A stretch of 64,000 nucleotides of DNA from Charina bottae (taxonomy: Eukaryota; Chordata; Lepidosauria; Squamata; Charinaidae). Position 1 is the stretch's first letter, and each line of letters begins with the position of its first letter. This document shows, piece after piece, positions 22,257 to 34,680 of the stretch. The stretch covers positions 11,302,501 through 11,366,500 of the forward strand of contig JALMGJ010000006.1 of assembly GCA_023362775.1 (NCBI GenBank). Direction: 5' to 3'. The translations under genes and the position numbers were made by a program. The notes under the pieces are model-generated. The model saw only the letters and a list, made by a program, of their open reading frames with translations, was not told the DNA's origin and did no database searches.

Positions 22257-22584
22257 GGGGATGCAATGGCTCAGTGGTTAAGACGCCATGCTTGTCGATC
22301 GGAAAGTCAGCGGTTCGAGACCCGAGCGCCGCGTGACGGAGTGAGCTCCCGCACTCGCCCCAGCTCTTGCCAACCTAGCAATTCGAAAGCATGCAAATGC
22401 AAGTAGATCAATAGGTACCACTTCGGTGGGATGGTAGCAGCATTCTGCGCGCGTCATGCCGGCCACATGACCGCGGAAGCGTCTTCGGACAGCGCTAGCT
22501 TTTCGGCTAAGAAACGGAGATGAGCACCGCCCCCAAGAGTTGGACACGACTATGCGGGGGAAAACCTTTACCTTCACCTTTACA
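22257..22584 (+). mobile_element. Sauria SINE, near full length
   Basis: The tRNA-like head carries an A-box region (GGCTCAGTGGTTAAG) and a B box (GGTTCGAGACC). The central domain includes TTCGAAAGCATGC, GGTACCACTTCGGTGGGA, GCCGGCCACATGACC and CGGAGATGAGCACCGCC. The end, GAGTTGGACACGACTATG then an ACCTTTACCTT tail, is the BovB-like 3' part, so it was presumably moved by BovB machinery. A short TAGCAA flanks both ends. Several CpGs persist, suggesting moderate age. Confidence 0.92.
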
Positions 22585-23113
22585 TAGCAACTTAGAATAT
22601 CAGTTGGGGTTTCCTTAAAAGGTTGCCAGATATTCCTGCCTCTGCTTTATAGGGCCAACTTTTGAAGCAACAGCACCATGGGATCAAGGTTGATAAAAGA
22701 GGATGGATTAGTTGAGAGTGAGTCCCTTGGATATTAAAAGGGGAATCTGCAATACAGTGTTAGCGTTTACGGTTGTCCCATGCACAATTCCCTCTACCCA
22801 AGTATGACTCTATCTGCCAATCCTTGGTTTTTTGTAATCAATAGCAATTGATGAATCTGTCATTGGTTTCACAGAGTTTCTTATTCTGCCTTCTTAAATA
22901 TAATTTAACCTAATTCTGTATCAATTTGAAATGTCTTCTTTTTTAAAAAAAAAAAAAAGCTGCACTTCTTTGACATATACATTTCTGTAAGCTACTCTGC
23001 CAGAAGTCTGTATTTTTTGCAGACGTTTCTCCTAAATATAATGCGTTGTTGTGCATGGTTTTCACAAATGTATCTACATTTTTCTGTCCACTTTCCCCCA
23101 ACACACAAAATGT
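22585..23113. other. No gene recognised
   Basis: About 530 bp, AT-rich, with an A-run near 22945. Nothing identified. Confidence 0.4.
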
Positions 23114-23130
23114 AAAAATGGGATCAATTC

Positions 23131-23295
23131 ATTTATATCTGTATTGGAGAAGGTTGGAAGTCACTTTCTTTTTCTGCTTTCTGTCTAGTTCTGCACTTTT
23201 ATAGTTTTTCTTTTTTCTTTAGTTCTGTACTCTGTCTTATCTATATTCTACATTTTGTATTTTAGCTATACTTTGAAAATCAATAAAGTTCTTTT
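23131..23295 (+). mobile_element. Very short L1 3' insertion with target duplication
   Basis: A 165-bp segment starting near GGAGAAGGTTGGAAGTCAC, with the pyrimidine-rich L1 3' UTR and the end TTTGAAAATCAATAAAGTT. It is flanked by AAAAATGGGATCAATTC at 23114-23130 and 23296-23312, a 17-bp direct repeat whose A-run merges with the tail. This is a severely 5'-truncated L1 copied by target-primed reverse transcription. Confidence 0.93.
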
Positions 23296-23812
23296 AAAAA
23301 TGGGATCAATTCTTCATAAAAATCAGAGAAATGTGATTTGTGCATAGCAAATAGTATGAAATAAGTCTGCATGAATATATGAACTAAGCACATTTCTTCC
23401 CCTTTCCTAACAGGGAGTTAATATTCTGTAACCCTTTTTACTTCTAGCTGGCCTGTTTTGAGGGTCCTCCCCCCCGACTTTTGTTCTGAGACAGAAACAG
23501 CAAAAGACAGAGAAAGGTCTGAAAGATTTGTATACTTTTGCTAAGTTCAGGGTTACCAAAAGTGTTTTTGTTAGTTGTAAATAGATGGGGATACCAAATA
23601 CAGTATCTACAGAAATGAATAGAAATGAATAGATCATATAAAAGATGAACACTTCTGAGACTCCTCTGCATAGCTGCAGGGGAAAAAAAATCGAATGTGT
23701 GAATTGCTAATATATAAACTGTCCTCCAATTTGTACATTGCAAGATCTCTGTGTGGCCACTTCATCCTTGAGAACCAGACAAGATGCATGCAATTTTTGC
23801 CACCAAGAAGGA

Positions 23813-23852
<40 letters not shown>
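23813..23852. repeat. (AAT)13 microsatellite
   Basis: About thirteen uninterrupted AAT units. No SINE or LINE end was seen immediately upstream. Confidence 0.92.
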
Positions 23853-23853
<1 letters not shown>

Positions 23854-23945
23854 TTTGAACATTTCACAATGTGATGGCTATCTAAATAGGATGCAACTGG
23901 AGAGACCTGGCACTCATTTGGAAGCCCAGGAAGATGGAGTTTTCA

Positions 23946-24392
<447 letters not shown>

Positions 24393-25467
24393 TTAGGGGC
24401 CATTGTAACAGAAATGCCTTTTTGTGCTAGCGGAGGGCAGGAAGCCATCCAAATACCACCGCAAAGCACACACAACGGAGAACAATGGCCAAGCAGGTAG
24501 CAACAGAACAGTGCCTGTTTGTTGTCAGAATAATACACTAATATAGCGCTCTCTTGTATGTTGGCTTCTTAAACACATTCAAGGAGGTGGGGAGAAAAAT
24601 TACCTAAGAACACCACATAATGAGATGCAATTCTATTTTATGTATTGGTGGTGGAGAGAGAGAAATAGCCTCTCCGTTTGAGCACTCTGAAAGAGTTTGC
24701 AAAATGAGGGAATGGAACAGATTTTTGGAGTTGATATGACAGAAAGGTAAAAAAGCTCAAACTTTTTTTTTTTTTGGTCTCCTGAAAGTTAGTAGAAGCA
24801 GTGGCACAAATTACCCCTTCTTGTGATTTTGTCTGCTTCAGGGGAAACTTGCCTGTCTGAATCAGCAGGGAAACCATTCCTATCCCTGAAGGCCAATGGC
24901 AACACCAGGCTTATCAATAAAGAAGGATCAGCACTGCATTTTCAGCTAAGCTTCAGCAATTAAAGAGATGCACAAACCCTTTGGCAGAACTCTACTCAAT
25001 TCCAAATGACCAAGGACCCTGCCCTTATTGTAAAGGTATGGCCACTTATTCATTCAATAGAGGTGCCACCTCTCAAATTTCACAGTTCACAGGGAAGTGC
25101 TGAGATGGGGCAAAATGGCATTCCTACACGGGCCCTGTGATTCATAAATAATGAAGGAACTATATAGGTGGAGACTTAATAGCTCTTAACATCTTTTCAA
25201 TCCATCACATTTCTCCTTGAGGTAGCTTGCAGCCATGAATCAAACAATCCAGAGTACCAGAGATAACGAAAGAAGTCAAACCAATAACTTCGTAAATTAA
25301 ATAACAGAACAGAAAAGGAGTCAGAAAGACAGACAGCAGCTAAGAGCAGATGCGTATTAATTTGTCATTAAGGATACAAGTAGATAGGACAGATGGAGCC
25401 AAGGAATAGGAAAGATAATATTGACAGCACTGGTGTTACTAGGAAAGGTTCTATCTTTAGCTCAGAA

Positions 25468-25565
25468 GTAAGCAACCTTTGAGCTATGTCTCCCAGTATC
25501 CCTAAGCATGGTCAATAGTAAGGGATGTTGGGAGTTGTAGTTCAATGACATCTGGAGTACCATGT
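25468..25565. mobile_element. Remnant of palindromic MITE
   Basis: The words CTCCCAGTATCCCTAAGCAT and GGGATGTTGGGAGTTGTAG give a foldback arrangement like that at 15418. Both ends are worn. Confidence 0.45.
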
Positions 25566-27612
25566 ATTTCCTAACTCAACCCTAGTTGACCCTAACCCTC
25601 ATCATAGAAGGAGGCGGCATCTGAACAAGAGCTTTAATGATGAGCGCATATCCACACAAAAATAGAAAGAGTATTTGGGACACTCCAATCTAGTGACCTT
25701 CAGATTTTTGGACTTCAACTCTATTGGCCAGACTGGTTTAGAATTATAGAAGTTGAAGATCAATACATTTGGATGATACCATACTGGAGACTGCTGGTTT
25801 ATAACTTTCTAAGTTACAAGTACTTAAATAAAACCTTCCATGCCACACTGAAGTCCTTGAAGAGAAATGGGATAGAAAAAATAACACAAGAGGTTGAAAT
25901 CTCTGATTGTTAATACAGTACTACCCTTAGAACGATGGCTTCAGCAAAGCAACTTCAGAGAAGGACCTCTTCAAAAAAGAGTTTTGTTTTTATGATTGTA
26001 ATATTTGTGAATCTTAATTCTGCCTGATTGGGTGAGGAATGTTTTTCTATCTTATCTCTTAACCATCTTGATCATGCTGTCCAATGTAAAGATGAGGTTG
26101 AGTAATCTACATAAAAAATAAAAAAGTGATATATAGCATTGAACGTTGGGAATAATAAAACAAGTAGGGCTCTGAATTTGACTGTGAAAAGATCCTTTGA
26201 AGCATGTGGGTCGGCAAATGAAGCACTTCCCTGCAACTCCTTAAAGCAGCCACTACTCCATAAAGGTGCAGCTGCTTTAAAGAGTTGTGGAAAGGTGCTA
26301 CATTTGTACTCCCACATGCTCCAAACCACTGTTTCAGAATCCGTTTCCAAGTGCTGCACAGTCCTAAAATCTAGCATTTCCCAAAAACTCATGACAGGAA
26401 CTCAGATGTCTCCATTTCACCCTCCAAAATCTCAGGATAGTTAAGCAACTCCAGAAGCAAAGTGAAAAGGATGCTATGGGCCATATCCCCATAGCAGGGT
26501 GCCAAACAGGCTGACAGGCTGAGGGCCACACATGCTTTTGGGAGACATGCAGGATGACACATTCCTAGAGTGGATTGGGCCATGTAAAAAGTGGTAAAGA
26601 CAATGTGGGTGGAAGTATTCAAATGAAAGAAAAAGAAAAATGCTAAATCCACACACAGGTATACATACATTCTAACACATGCTAACACATGCTCAAATGC
26701 ATGTTGATGCACGCACATACATACCCATAAACACACATACCCATAAATCCATGCAGACTATCTCAGACACACGTATATATACCCCTACATACAATGATAC
26801 ACACACAAACACATATATGCACACTCAAATATTCAAACACAAATTAACACAGACCCATACACATGTACACACCACATTCACATCAAACAGAAAAGATGAG
26901 CAAAGTGACTTATGTTTTATCCCTTCCAGGTGTGGGTGCGATATGCTAACCAAAATATCCGAACACCCGATCAATTGAAAGATCACTGGATGAATGTGAG
27001 ACTTATCGACAGAACTCAGAGTAGGAAAAGGATAGAAGTTATCCTGACTATTACAATTCAGTTATTTTCAATATGTCAGCAAAAAAGAAATTGCCACTCC
27101 CTCTGATAACAAATCCACCTTCATAGAATTTGTGCTTACACAAAGTCTAGGTGTTCTCCAAGTACGTTTGTTCTTGTGATAGTCCACTTTTTGAAGTTTT
27201 GCCTTTTCATCAGCCAGCAAGCTTTACGCTGTTTAAATAATGGATTAAATAACCAGGGTTTTCCTGGAAGCCAAATTTGATTCATGAGCTTAAATTTTAG
27301 TTTGTGGATACTATAAGCAGAATTAAGGACACTCTTGATTATTTTGCAGATTCCTCAGAATCTGCTGCTATGTTAATATAATATTTTTTAAATACCCCAT
27401 TGAAACCATCTTTCCTTATAAATGCATTGTAGCTTTTCTTACAGAATGATTAACAATCTCATATTTCAGTTAATATCTCAAAAAGGCATGTGATCATACT
27501 ACACATATTCAGTTAAATCTGATTAAATAACAATTTGAAATATGTTCCCTAATTTATAAAACTTTGTGTTTTTGCCTGTGAAAGACTTGTTTTGCTACCT
27601 GATTCTCAGGAT

Positions 27613-27709
27613 CTTTCCTTCCTTCCTTCCTTCCTTCCTTCCTTCCTTCCTTCCTTCCTTCCTTCCTTCCTTCCTTCCTTCCTTCCTTCCTTCCTTCCTT
27701 CCTTCCTTC
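27613..27709. repeat. (TTCC)24 microsatellite
   Basis: About 97 bp of perfect TTCC tetranucleotide units, all pyrimidine on the plus strand. The perfection suggests recent expansion. Confidence 0.95.
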
Positions 27710-27990
27710 TGACGGGTTTTGATTTTGTTTCTGAGTTTTTAATTGTGATATGGCCAAGAGTACTGCTCTTGATATTTTCCATTACATAACACCTTTCTAT
27801 CTTTCTACAGCAGGGATGGGCAATTAACAGCCACTGGATACACATTCTCCTCCACCCTGGTTTTTATGGCCTCAACAATTGTGCTGGTGAAATTTAGCAG
27901 CCAATCACTGATTCCTGAGTGTACAATTATTGAAATCCCTCAAAAAATTGTCATCCAAAAAAAAAAGAGAGAGAAATCCTAAAAAATTCA

Positions 27991-28617
27991 CCTCCAGTTT
28001 GGTCTAGTGCAGAGCTTTCCAAACTGTGTGTCAGGACATGTTAGTGTGTCGGCTGCAGTGTTTGGGTGTGTCGCGGCTGCTGCTGCCTCCAAACCTGCCC
28101 TGCCAGGATTCCACGCAGGTCCTAGTGCCTGCCTTGTGCCCTGCTGCCTCCAAACCTGCTGTGATTCCGTGCAGGTCCTAGTGCCTGCCTTGTGCCCTGC
28201 TGTGTGTCACGAAATGATGCCCTGCTGTAAGAGTGTGTCGTGAAATGATGCATGTCTAAAAAGTGTGTCACCAACATGAAAAGTTTGGAAAGCTCTGGTC
28301 TAGTGGTTAAGGTGCTGGGCTAGAAACCAGGAGACTGAGAGTCCTACTCCCGCCTTAGGCATGAAAGCCACTGGGTGACCTTGGGCCAGTCCCTGTCTCT
28401 CAGCCCTAGGAAGGAGCCAATTGCAAACCAGGAGACTGAGAGTTCTAGTCCAGCCTTAGGCAGGAAAGCCGGCTGGTGACCTTGGGCCAGTCACTCTCTC
28501 TCTCAGCCCAACTCACCTCACAGGGTTGTTGTTGTGGGGAAAATAGGAGGAGGAAGGAGTATTAGGTATGTTCGCCGCCTTGAGTTATTTATAAAAATAA
28601 TAAAGGCAAGATCAAAA

Positions 28618-28660
<43 letters not shown>

Positions 28661-28662
28661 AA
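27991..28662 (+). mobile_element. tRNA-derived squamate SINE, chimeric, split by a hAT MITE
   Basis: The head CCAGTTTGGTCTAGTG (A box) is cut by the hAT element and resumes at 28306 with GTTAAGGTGCTGGGC. The middle carries two similar units (28324-28405 and 28424-28508), each with AACCAGGAGACTGAGAGT, CCTTAGGCA and GTGACCTTGGGCCAGT. The join TAGGAAGGAGCCAATTGCAA between them resembles the body of another SINE subfamily. The 3' part reads CACAGGGTTGTTGTTGTGGG, CGCCTTGAGTTATTTATAAA and an AAAT tail. Related copies are at 60074 and 46127. Confidence 0.88.
28010..28297. mobile_element. hAT-type MITE, CTGCC-rich subfamily (copy 1), inside SINE
   Basis: Begins CAGAGCTTTCCAAACTGTGT and ends AAGTTTGGAAAGCTCTG, flanked by the 8-bp duplication GTCTAGTG (28002-28009, 28298-28305). 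The interior holds a tandem duplication around GGTCCTAGTGCCTGCCTTGT. It is the same type as 36521. Its target is the A box of the SINE. Confidence 0.94.
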
Positions 28663-28753
28663 ATGACTGTAATGAGCTGTCTTCAAAATCTTAAAAAACC
28701 TTTTTAAAAGAAGAGTAGTCTCTTGCTGCAAAAGTTGGCCTAGTCTTGCTGTA

Positions 28754-29161
28754 CAGGCAGTCCTCACTTAACAACCATTCGTTTAGTGACAGTTCAGACT
28801 TACAAAGGTGCTGAAAAAAATGACTTACGACCAGTCCTCACACTTATGATCGTCACAGCATCCCTGTGGTCACTTGATCAAGATTTGGGCGCTTGCCAAC
28901 CGGTTCACATTTATGACCGTTGTAGCATCTTGGGGTCATGTGATCACCATTTTTAACCTTCCCGACCTGCTTCTGGCAAGCAAAATCAATAGGGAATCAC
29001 GATTCGCTTAACAACCACGTGGTTCGCTTAATGCCCATGGTGATTTGCTTAACAACTGCTGCAAAAAAGGTCATAAAATCAGGTCAGATTCACTTAATGA
29101 CCGCTTCGCTTAGCAACCAAAATTCCAGTCCCAGTTGTGGTTGTTAAGCGAGGACTACTTG
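28754..29161 (+). mobile_element. TA-flanked MITE (copy 2)
   Basis: Starts CAGGCAGTCCTCACTTAACA and ends GTTAAGCGAGGACTACTTG, with flanking TA at 28752-28753 and 29162-29163. Terminal inverted repeats match over about 23 bp. The interior shows TTATGACCGTTGTAGCATC, GGTCATGTGATCACC and CTTAACAACCACG words shared with the copies at 18021, 39176 and 40907. Confidence 0.93.
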
Positions 29162-29163
29162 TA

Positions 29164-29867
29164 CAACTTTCCTGATCGTCCATGTTTCCTGATTAGAAAA
29201 TGCCGTTGCAGAGAAGCTTCTTCAAGATGTTATAAATCAAAGCCAGAAAGCCTATGTAGTTGCAGACCACTAAAGAAAGGACTCCTTAGCCAAGCAGTAA
29301 CTAAAAGAAACCTTCAGAACAAAATACAATATTGTTTAAAAATTTAACAATAAAGTAACATCAAAGGCATTTTTTTCCATGGAACTGAGATAATAATGGT
29401 AAACAAGAAGAATTTTTAGCACAGCTATTTATTTCAAAGTAGGAGATGGATTGATGATGAGATCAGCAGCCTGGGGCGAAAATACAAAAAGATACTATTT
29501 ATTAAATTTACAGCCTTCATTTCCATCAAAAGTGGCATTCAGGATGATTGACAATAATAAAATACAGATTACAACCTGATTTCTGAATACAGGCAGTTAC
29601 TTAAAAGGGAGATCAGCTCAACAAAAGGAAAGACACCCTTCATTTTTTGTTTCCATCCAGTCCATTCCCACCTGAATAATATACATAGACAAATGGAGCT
29701 GTTTGCCTACTGTTCCTTGCTGAACCATCACAACAGAAAAATGTATGCAAGAAAACAAATGGTTTGTGCAAATCTAGCTTTTGAAATGGCCCCACTCACT
29801 TGATTGTCTTAGTCTCATCCACTTTTGGGAGTGTAAACAACAGTGTGAAAAAGAGGGCTCATCCATA
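29164..29867. other. No gene recognised
   Basis: About 700 bp of unassigned, AT-rich sequence. Confidence 0.4.
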
Positions 29868-29875
29868 CTTTATAC

Positions 29876-30010
29876 CAGTGTTTCTCAACCTCAGCAACAT
29901 TAAGATGGGTGGACTTCAACTCCCAGAATTCCCCAGCCAGCATGGTTGGCTGGGGAATTCTGGGAATTGAAGTTCACCCATCTTAAAGTTGCTGAAGATG
30001 AGAAACACTG
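29876..30010. mobile_element. Palindromic hAT-type MITE with 8-bp duplication
   Basis: A near-perfect 135-bp foldback: CAGTGTTTCTCAACCTCAGC and CAGAATTCCCCAGCCAGCAT mirrored by GGGGAATTCTGGGAATTGAA and GATGAGAAACACTG. It is flanked by CTTTATAC at 29868-29875 and 30011-30018. This is a common vertebrate non-autonomous hAT type. Confidence 0.95.
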
Positions 30011-30018
30011 CTTTATAC

Positions 30019-33000
30019 TAACAATATAAGCATTAGTACATTATGGGTCCCACCAAGCTACATACAAACTTCTGCCCATGAAGTTTTATCTTCTACCTAC
30101 CCAACAGAACTGGCAGAAACATTGATATTGTCCCCCATCTAGTTGCCTGCAAAGCTTTTAGTTTGGTAGATTATAAGTTGTGCAAGCCTGAGGGATAAAG
30201 GCTCAAGAAATGTCCCCAAGAAAGATGAACTGAAATAAATGTCATAACTCTGCTCCTGTACAGTTTCCATTAATGGCAAAGGAGTTTGCACAGAAGAATG
30301 GCTTAGGAGAGTATGCCACTTTGTTAAGCTACATTCCATGTGAGCAAACTTGGTGGCTTTCCCTGCTTCCGATTTTGGCTCCGTCAGCCTAGGATGATTT
30401 GATTGGCAACTTTGGATCTTAACATGACTGCAGCAAAGCACCCTTTATTCAGAAAGGAATTGTTGACTCACATACAACCACCATCAATCCCCCCCCCCCA
30501 ATTGCTCAGACCAAAAAAATTATGGCACTCTAATCTTGTTTCATTCAGCAAAACACTCAAGAAATATGTCAAGAAAACCACAAAAGGATTTTGCAAGGGT
30601 GGGGAGGAGAGAGATGTTTTATCCATGTCCTTTAAAGTGACAAACACCCAATGTGCCAAGAGAAGAGATAGGTGGTTATAAATTGGAACTTGTTGGGGAA
30701 TTAATTAAGGGATTCATCAATCATTACGCAGCTAACACCACATCTATATGTAGATGCAGCTGAAATCCCATCATCTGCCATTACCTCCCTGCAATGTACA
30801 GGTTTGCAAGCTTCCAAGTCCTTCTCATTTGACTATTTATAAATGATTTTGTATAATCTAGCATTAAGACCTGTAATTATAAAACAGCATTAAAAGCAGG
30901 CCTGCATGGTTATGGATAATTATAGTTGGTATACTTTGGAGCAGACAATCCCAACAGAAATAGAAAGCTTTTTTCATTCAAACACAAGCTTTGCCTTTTT
31001 GACAGTTCCAAGTCCACAGGATATAACAAGATGGTTTAAACTGCATATCTTTTTTTCCTTTTCCTTTTTTTTAAAATTGTACTTAACCCCCCCCCCCCCT
31101 TCTCCTAGAACAAAACTTATTTCTTACCAACCCTTGCAAGGCTTGATTAGAGCTAAATAAACTAATTTTGATATCCAGGAGTAAAATGAACTCTTCCTGG
31201 GTTTTCCACCAGCTCTTTGAAGTTCAGCCTTTGGATTGGCTCAGTTTACAGCACTGAATTATACACTGGACTGGCGTTACACATTCAGCATTTAGCGAAA
31301 GACAAGCTGTTCCTCCATCACTCAAAATATTAGAACTCGGGGTCACCCGGTGCAGTTGAGTGGCAGTTAATTTAGGGCAACTCTTTTGTTTAATTTACTG
31401 AACAATCACTGGATAGATCACTTTGCATAACCCATTATTAACTTTCACCGGTCTTAAAAAAGAGCTGGACAGAGTCATGGAGGACAGAAGGAGGCATCTA
31501 TCTTGCAGATAATAAAAGTGGGTGGCCCAAATCAGCTTGAAAATTGTAGAAGGGTGGAGAAAAATCATGTGATGCCCAGGTTTGGTAGAAAATCTTGTGG
31601 AATGGAAAAAGCTAAACTTTTCCTTTTTTCCAGAAAAGAGGAAAAGGCTTAACCTTTATCTTCAGAATACTTCAGACTAGTACATATGGATTCACACAAC
31701 AGACTGAACTTGGTAACTGAATTAACACATTTTCTATATATGAAACACTTAAGCACAAACGAACCAAATGGACTGAGAACCTAACCAAGATTAATACTAA
31801 ACACCCTCCACAAGTTTTGTGAATGCACCTGCTTGGTCTTTCACCAACATGTTTAAAGCATGTCACTTTGTATATACCGTTCACACATGTACATACATTC
31901 ATAAACGTTATTTGATATCTCTTTTGACATGTGCTAGTCATTATTTTAAATTCTTCTTCTACCATATTTAACTTGATACTGAAATAACACACCTCCACGC
32001 ATCCACACATCCACATCCTCAGTACAGTAACCTAATCATATAAATGGGATTCACACAACACATTAAGCCAAAATAAATCAAGTTTAATATGTTGTGCAAA
32101 TGCAGCCATCTGTTTTGAAACTAACCTGGTTGAGTGAATTGTGCGAACTTGGCTTAAAGACTGAACATATATGTGTTTAAAAGCCGCCCAAAGGTTGTTT
32201 GGTGGAGTTTAAATTATTCAGTACTAATTTATGTCTCATTAATCTTTATGGGTCTACTCTGAGTAGGACGAAATCTGGATTTCACCCATGAAACGGGATC
32301 AGAACTTTCTGTTCCTAACAAGTGGTACCAGGATCCATTTAGGTGGACACCAACTTCCAAGTTAGTCAATTATTTAGAAGACAAATAATTATCAGTTGCT
32401 ACCTTGGCAGGCTGAAATGTCCTTCTCCCACTCATTTAGTTTAATTGTCTTTTTTAATACAAAAAGAAACAAAACAAAGATTGTTTTTCAAAAATTCCTA
32501 ACTCTAGTTTGTTACTGTTAAAAAGAAATCATGAGACTAAATAAATAAAAATTAGCTTTCAGCTGTTAATTACTAGTTTCTACGAACACATCAATCATCC
32601 CCCCTTTTTCATACACATGCATGTTATTAGGGGGAAAGGAAAAAAAAAAGACTGAGGAAAAATAGCAGCAAAGGGAAAACAATGGCATGTTTAACACATT
32701 TTGAACAAGGAAAATCTTAGCCAACCAGCATCCGAAAAAAGACACCTCAAACCCTCCTCTGTGCAATTTAGTTTCAATTAAGTGAGCTTAGCACTCAAGC
32801 TTCAGTAAATGAAAATCAAAGTGAATTATGTTGACAGCAGTTGCCAAAACATTGCTTAGAAGAAGTCAAGGTGCATGTCCCACAGTTGCAGGGATGGAAG
32901 AAAAGATAGGAACAGATGTTCCATATGCACCACTCGGAAGGGTACAAATATGGTGTATTGAGAGAGGCAGTCCAGGGAGAGCAATAGTAATTCCAGAATC

Positions 33001-34171
33001 CACACTGGGATAAGATGGATTCTTCTGCCCTGAGACTCTGAGATCAAGGACTAGAAGTCAGAGATGGGGAACAATTTTGGGGTCCAATAGTTGTGTGCCA
33101 GGGTACTACACTCCAAAATGTAGGCTAGGTTAGAACAAAAATTAGATACTGTATGTGTCAGCCTTCCCAGGTAGACCAGACAGGAAACCTGACCAGGTGA
33201 GCTAATTCTACTTTATTGTAAGGCTACATTAACAGAATCTGGCAAGTCTGAAGGTACAGATCTCCCACGGTCTCCTTTACAGCCTGAGAGGTTAGGGAAA
33301 GTTCCTTCTGAGCCTTTTTCTCCACCCATTATGCAGCTGTGGGCTATGCCCTCTCTTATCTGATCGTTCTCTAGGCAACATCTCTTTGTCCTGCCTCTCA
33401 AGGTCTTTTTCACATACCATTGCAATATGATCTGACTTACATTTGAATTAAATTAATTAAACTATATTCAGACAGTAGCCCCCAATGCTTCCCCTTGTGC
33501 CCCGCTTGAATGACTAGCATAGTTGGTTCTGAGGGAACACACCCAAGAGGGGAGATGTATGTGGCCTGGGTCTCAGAGTATTTTCCCCTAATCTAGAAGC
33601 TGGAGGAATTTCTTGCTTTAGTGCAACAGACAAAATAACTTGCTTACCATTGTCCTGGTCACAGTAGTAATCTTTCTGGATCTGGCCAATTTATAGCCTT
33701 GCATTGCTACCAACTGCTGTAGCTCATTTTCAGCACACATAGCTGCAAAGCTTGGATTAAAAACCAATTTCCATCATGAGTAGGCTTAAAAAAAATGCTA
33801 CTTCATAGCATTATACGGGACAATGGAGGATAGTGGAGATCAAATTTCAAAAAGATCGGGAACCAAAGAATAAAAGGTACTGTATATAGGGTAGCCATTT
33901 CATTTGTTATAAGCACCAACAGGATCAACCATCAGCCTTGGGTTTGATGAGGAGGAGAAAGAGTTATAGATGGCTCCTGGTTCATCAGAACATTACACTA
34001 GGAATTAATAAGAATGAAGAAAGGTAGGGCAAACCCATCGTTTGCTGGAATTGCTTATTGCTTAGGACAATTTGGCCGTAGGAATACAATCATTTTGCTT
34101 AAGTGAGCATGTTTGGATCCTGGGGATGTTCTGATAAAAGAGTTATCATATGGGAGAGGGAGGATGTTTTA
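30019..34171. other. No gene recognised
   Basis: About 4.1 kb with C-runs near 30489-30498 and 31087-31100 but no recognised gene or well-defined repeat. 33150-33440 has a more GC-rich, repeat-like texture (TTTATTGTAAGGCTACATTA) that I could not assign. 32040-32110 contains the reverse complement of the repeat word seen near 801. Confidence 0.4.
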
Positions 34172-34680
34172 CAAAAATGCTTCAGCTGGTCCAGAATGCG
34201 GCCGCACGAGCAGTTACGGGTGCTATAAGATCAGGACATGAAACACCGCTGCTCTGCGAGCTGCATTGAGTACCAGTTTGCTTCTGGGTCCAATTCAAGG
34301 TGATGGTCATCACCTTTAAAGCCCTACATGGCACGGGGCCAGGGTACCTGAGGGACCGTCTCATCCCGATCACATCTACCCGCCCCACCCAGTCATGCAG
34401 GGAGGGCATGCTTCGGACCCCATCAATAAAAGAATTTCATCTAGCGGGGTCCAGGAGGCGTGCCTTCTCTGCGATAGCACCCGCCCTGTGGAATATTTTG
34501 CCCCCAGAGGTGAGGCGGGCGCCCGCGCTCCTGGACTTCCGGAGGTCTTTAAAGACCTGGTTCTGCCGCCTTGCTTGGGACAAAGGAAGTAATAGTTCCT
34601 CCTGGGGGTGGTTGGCTTAGTGGTGTCCTCCTTTTAAGATCTTACCATCATTTGGATTTTTACTATTTCTTATTGGATTG
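34172..34680 (+). pseudogene. L2-like LINE C-terminus (copy b), split by Tc1
   Basis: Words in order: LQLVQNAAARAVTGA (34180-34226, broken later), a VITFKALHGTGPGYLRDRL block, TSTRPTQSCREGMLRTPS, RRRAFSAIAPALWNILPPEV and LLDFRRSLKTWF. This is the C-terminal domain of a CR1/L2-superfamily ORF2. The 3' UTR is interrupted by a Tc1 transposon after 34680 and appears to resume at 36265-36320. The frame from 34300 to 34620 is open. 5'-truncated. Confidence 0.85.

Noticed and set aside
22257..22330. tRNA gene
   Set aside because: It has A and B boxes, but only as the head of a SINE. No complete cloverleaf with a standalone 3' end is present.
21841..22406. Overlapping frames in a CpG-rich area suggesting a CpG-island gene
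   Set aside because: The CpG richness comes from a hAT MITE and a Sauria SINE with defined ends and target duplications.
26912..27106. Possible coding exon after a TTCCAG acceptor-like site
   Set aside because: The 64-codon frame has no recognisable domain, no clear donor-bounded phase, and lies next to CA-rich microsatellite sequence.
33150..33440. Possible LTR or retroviral remnant
   Set aside because: It has a TG...CA-like outline and repeat-like texture, but no convincing terminal duplication, primer-binding site or retroviral protein was seen.
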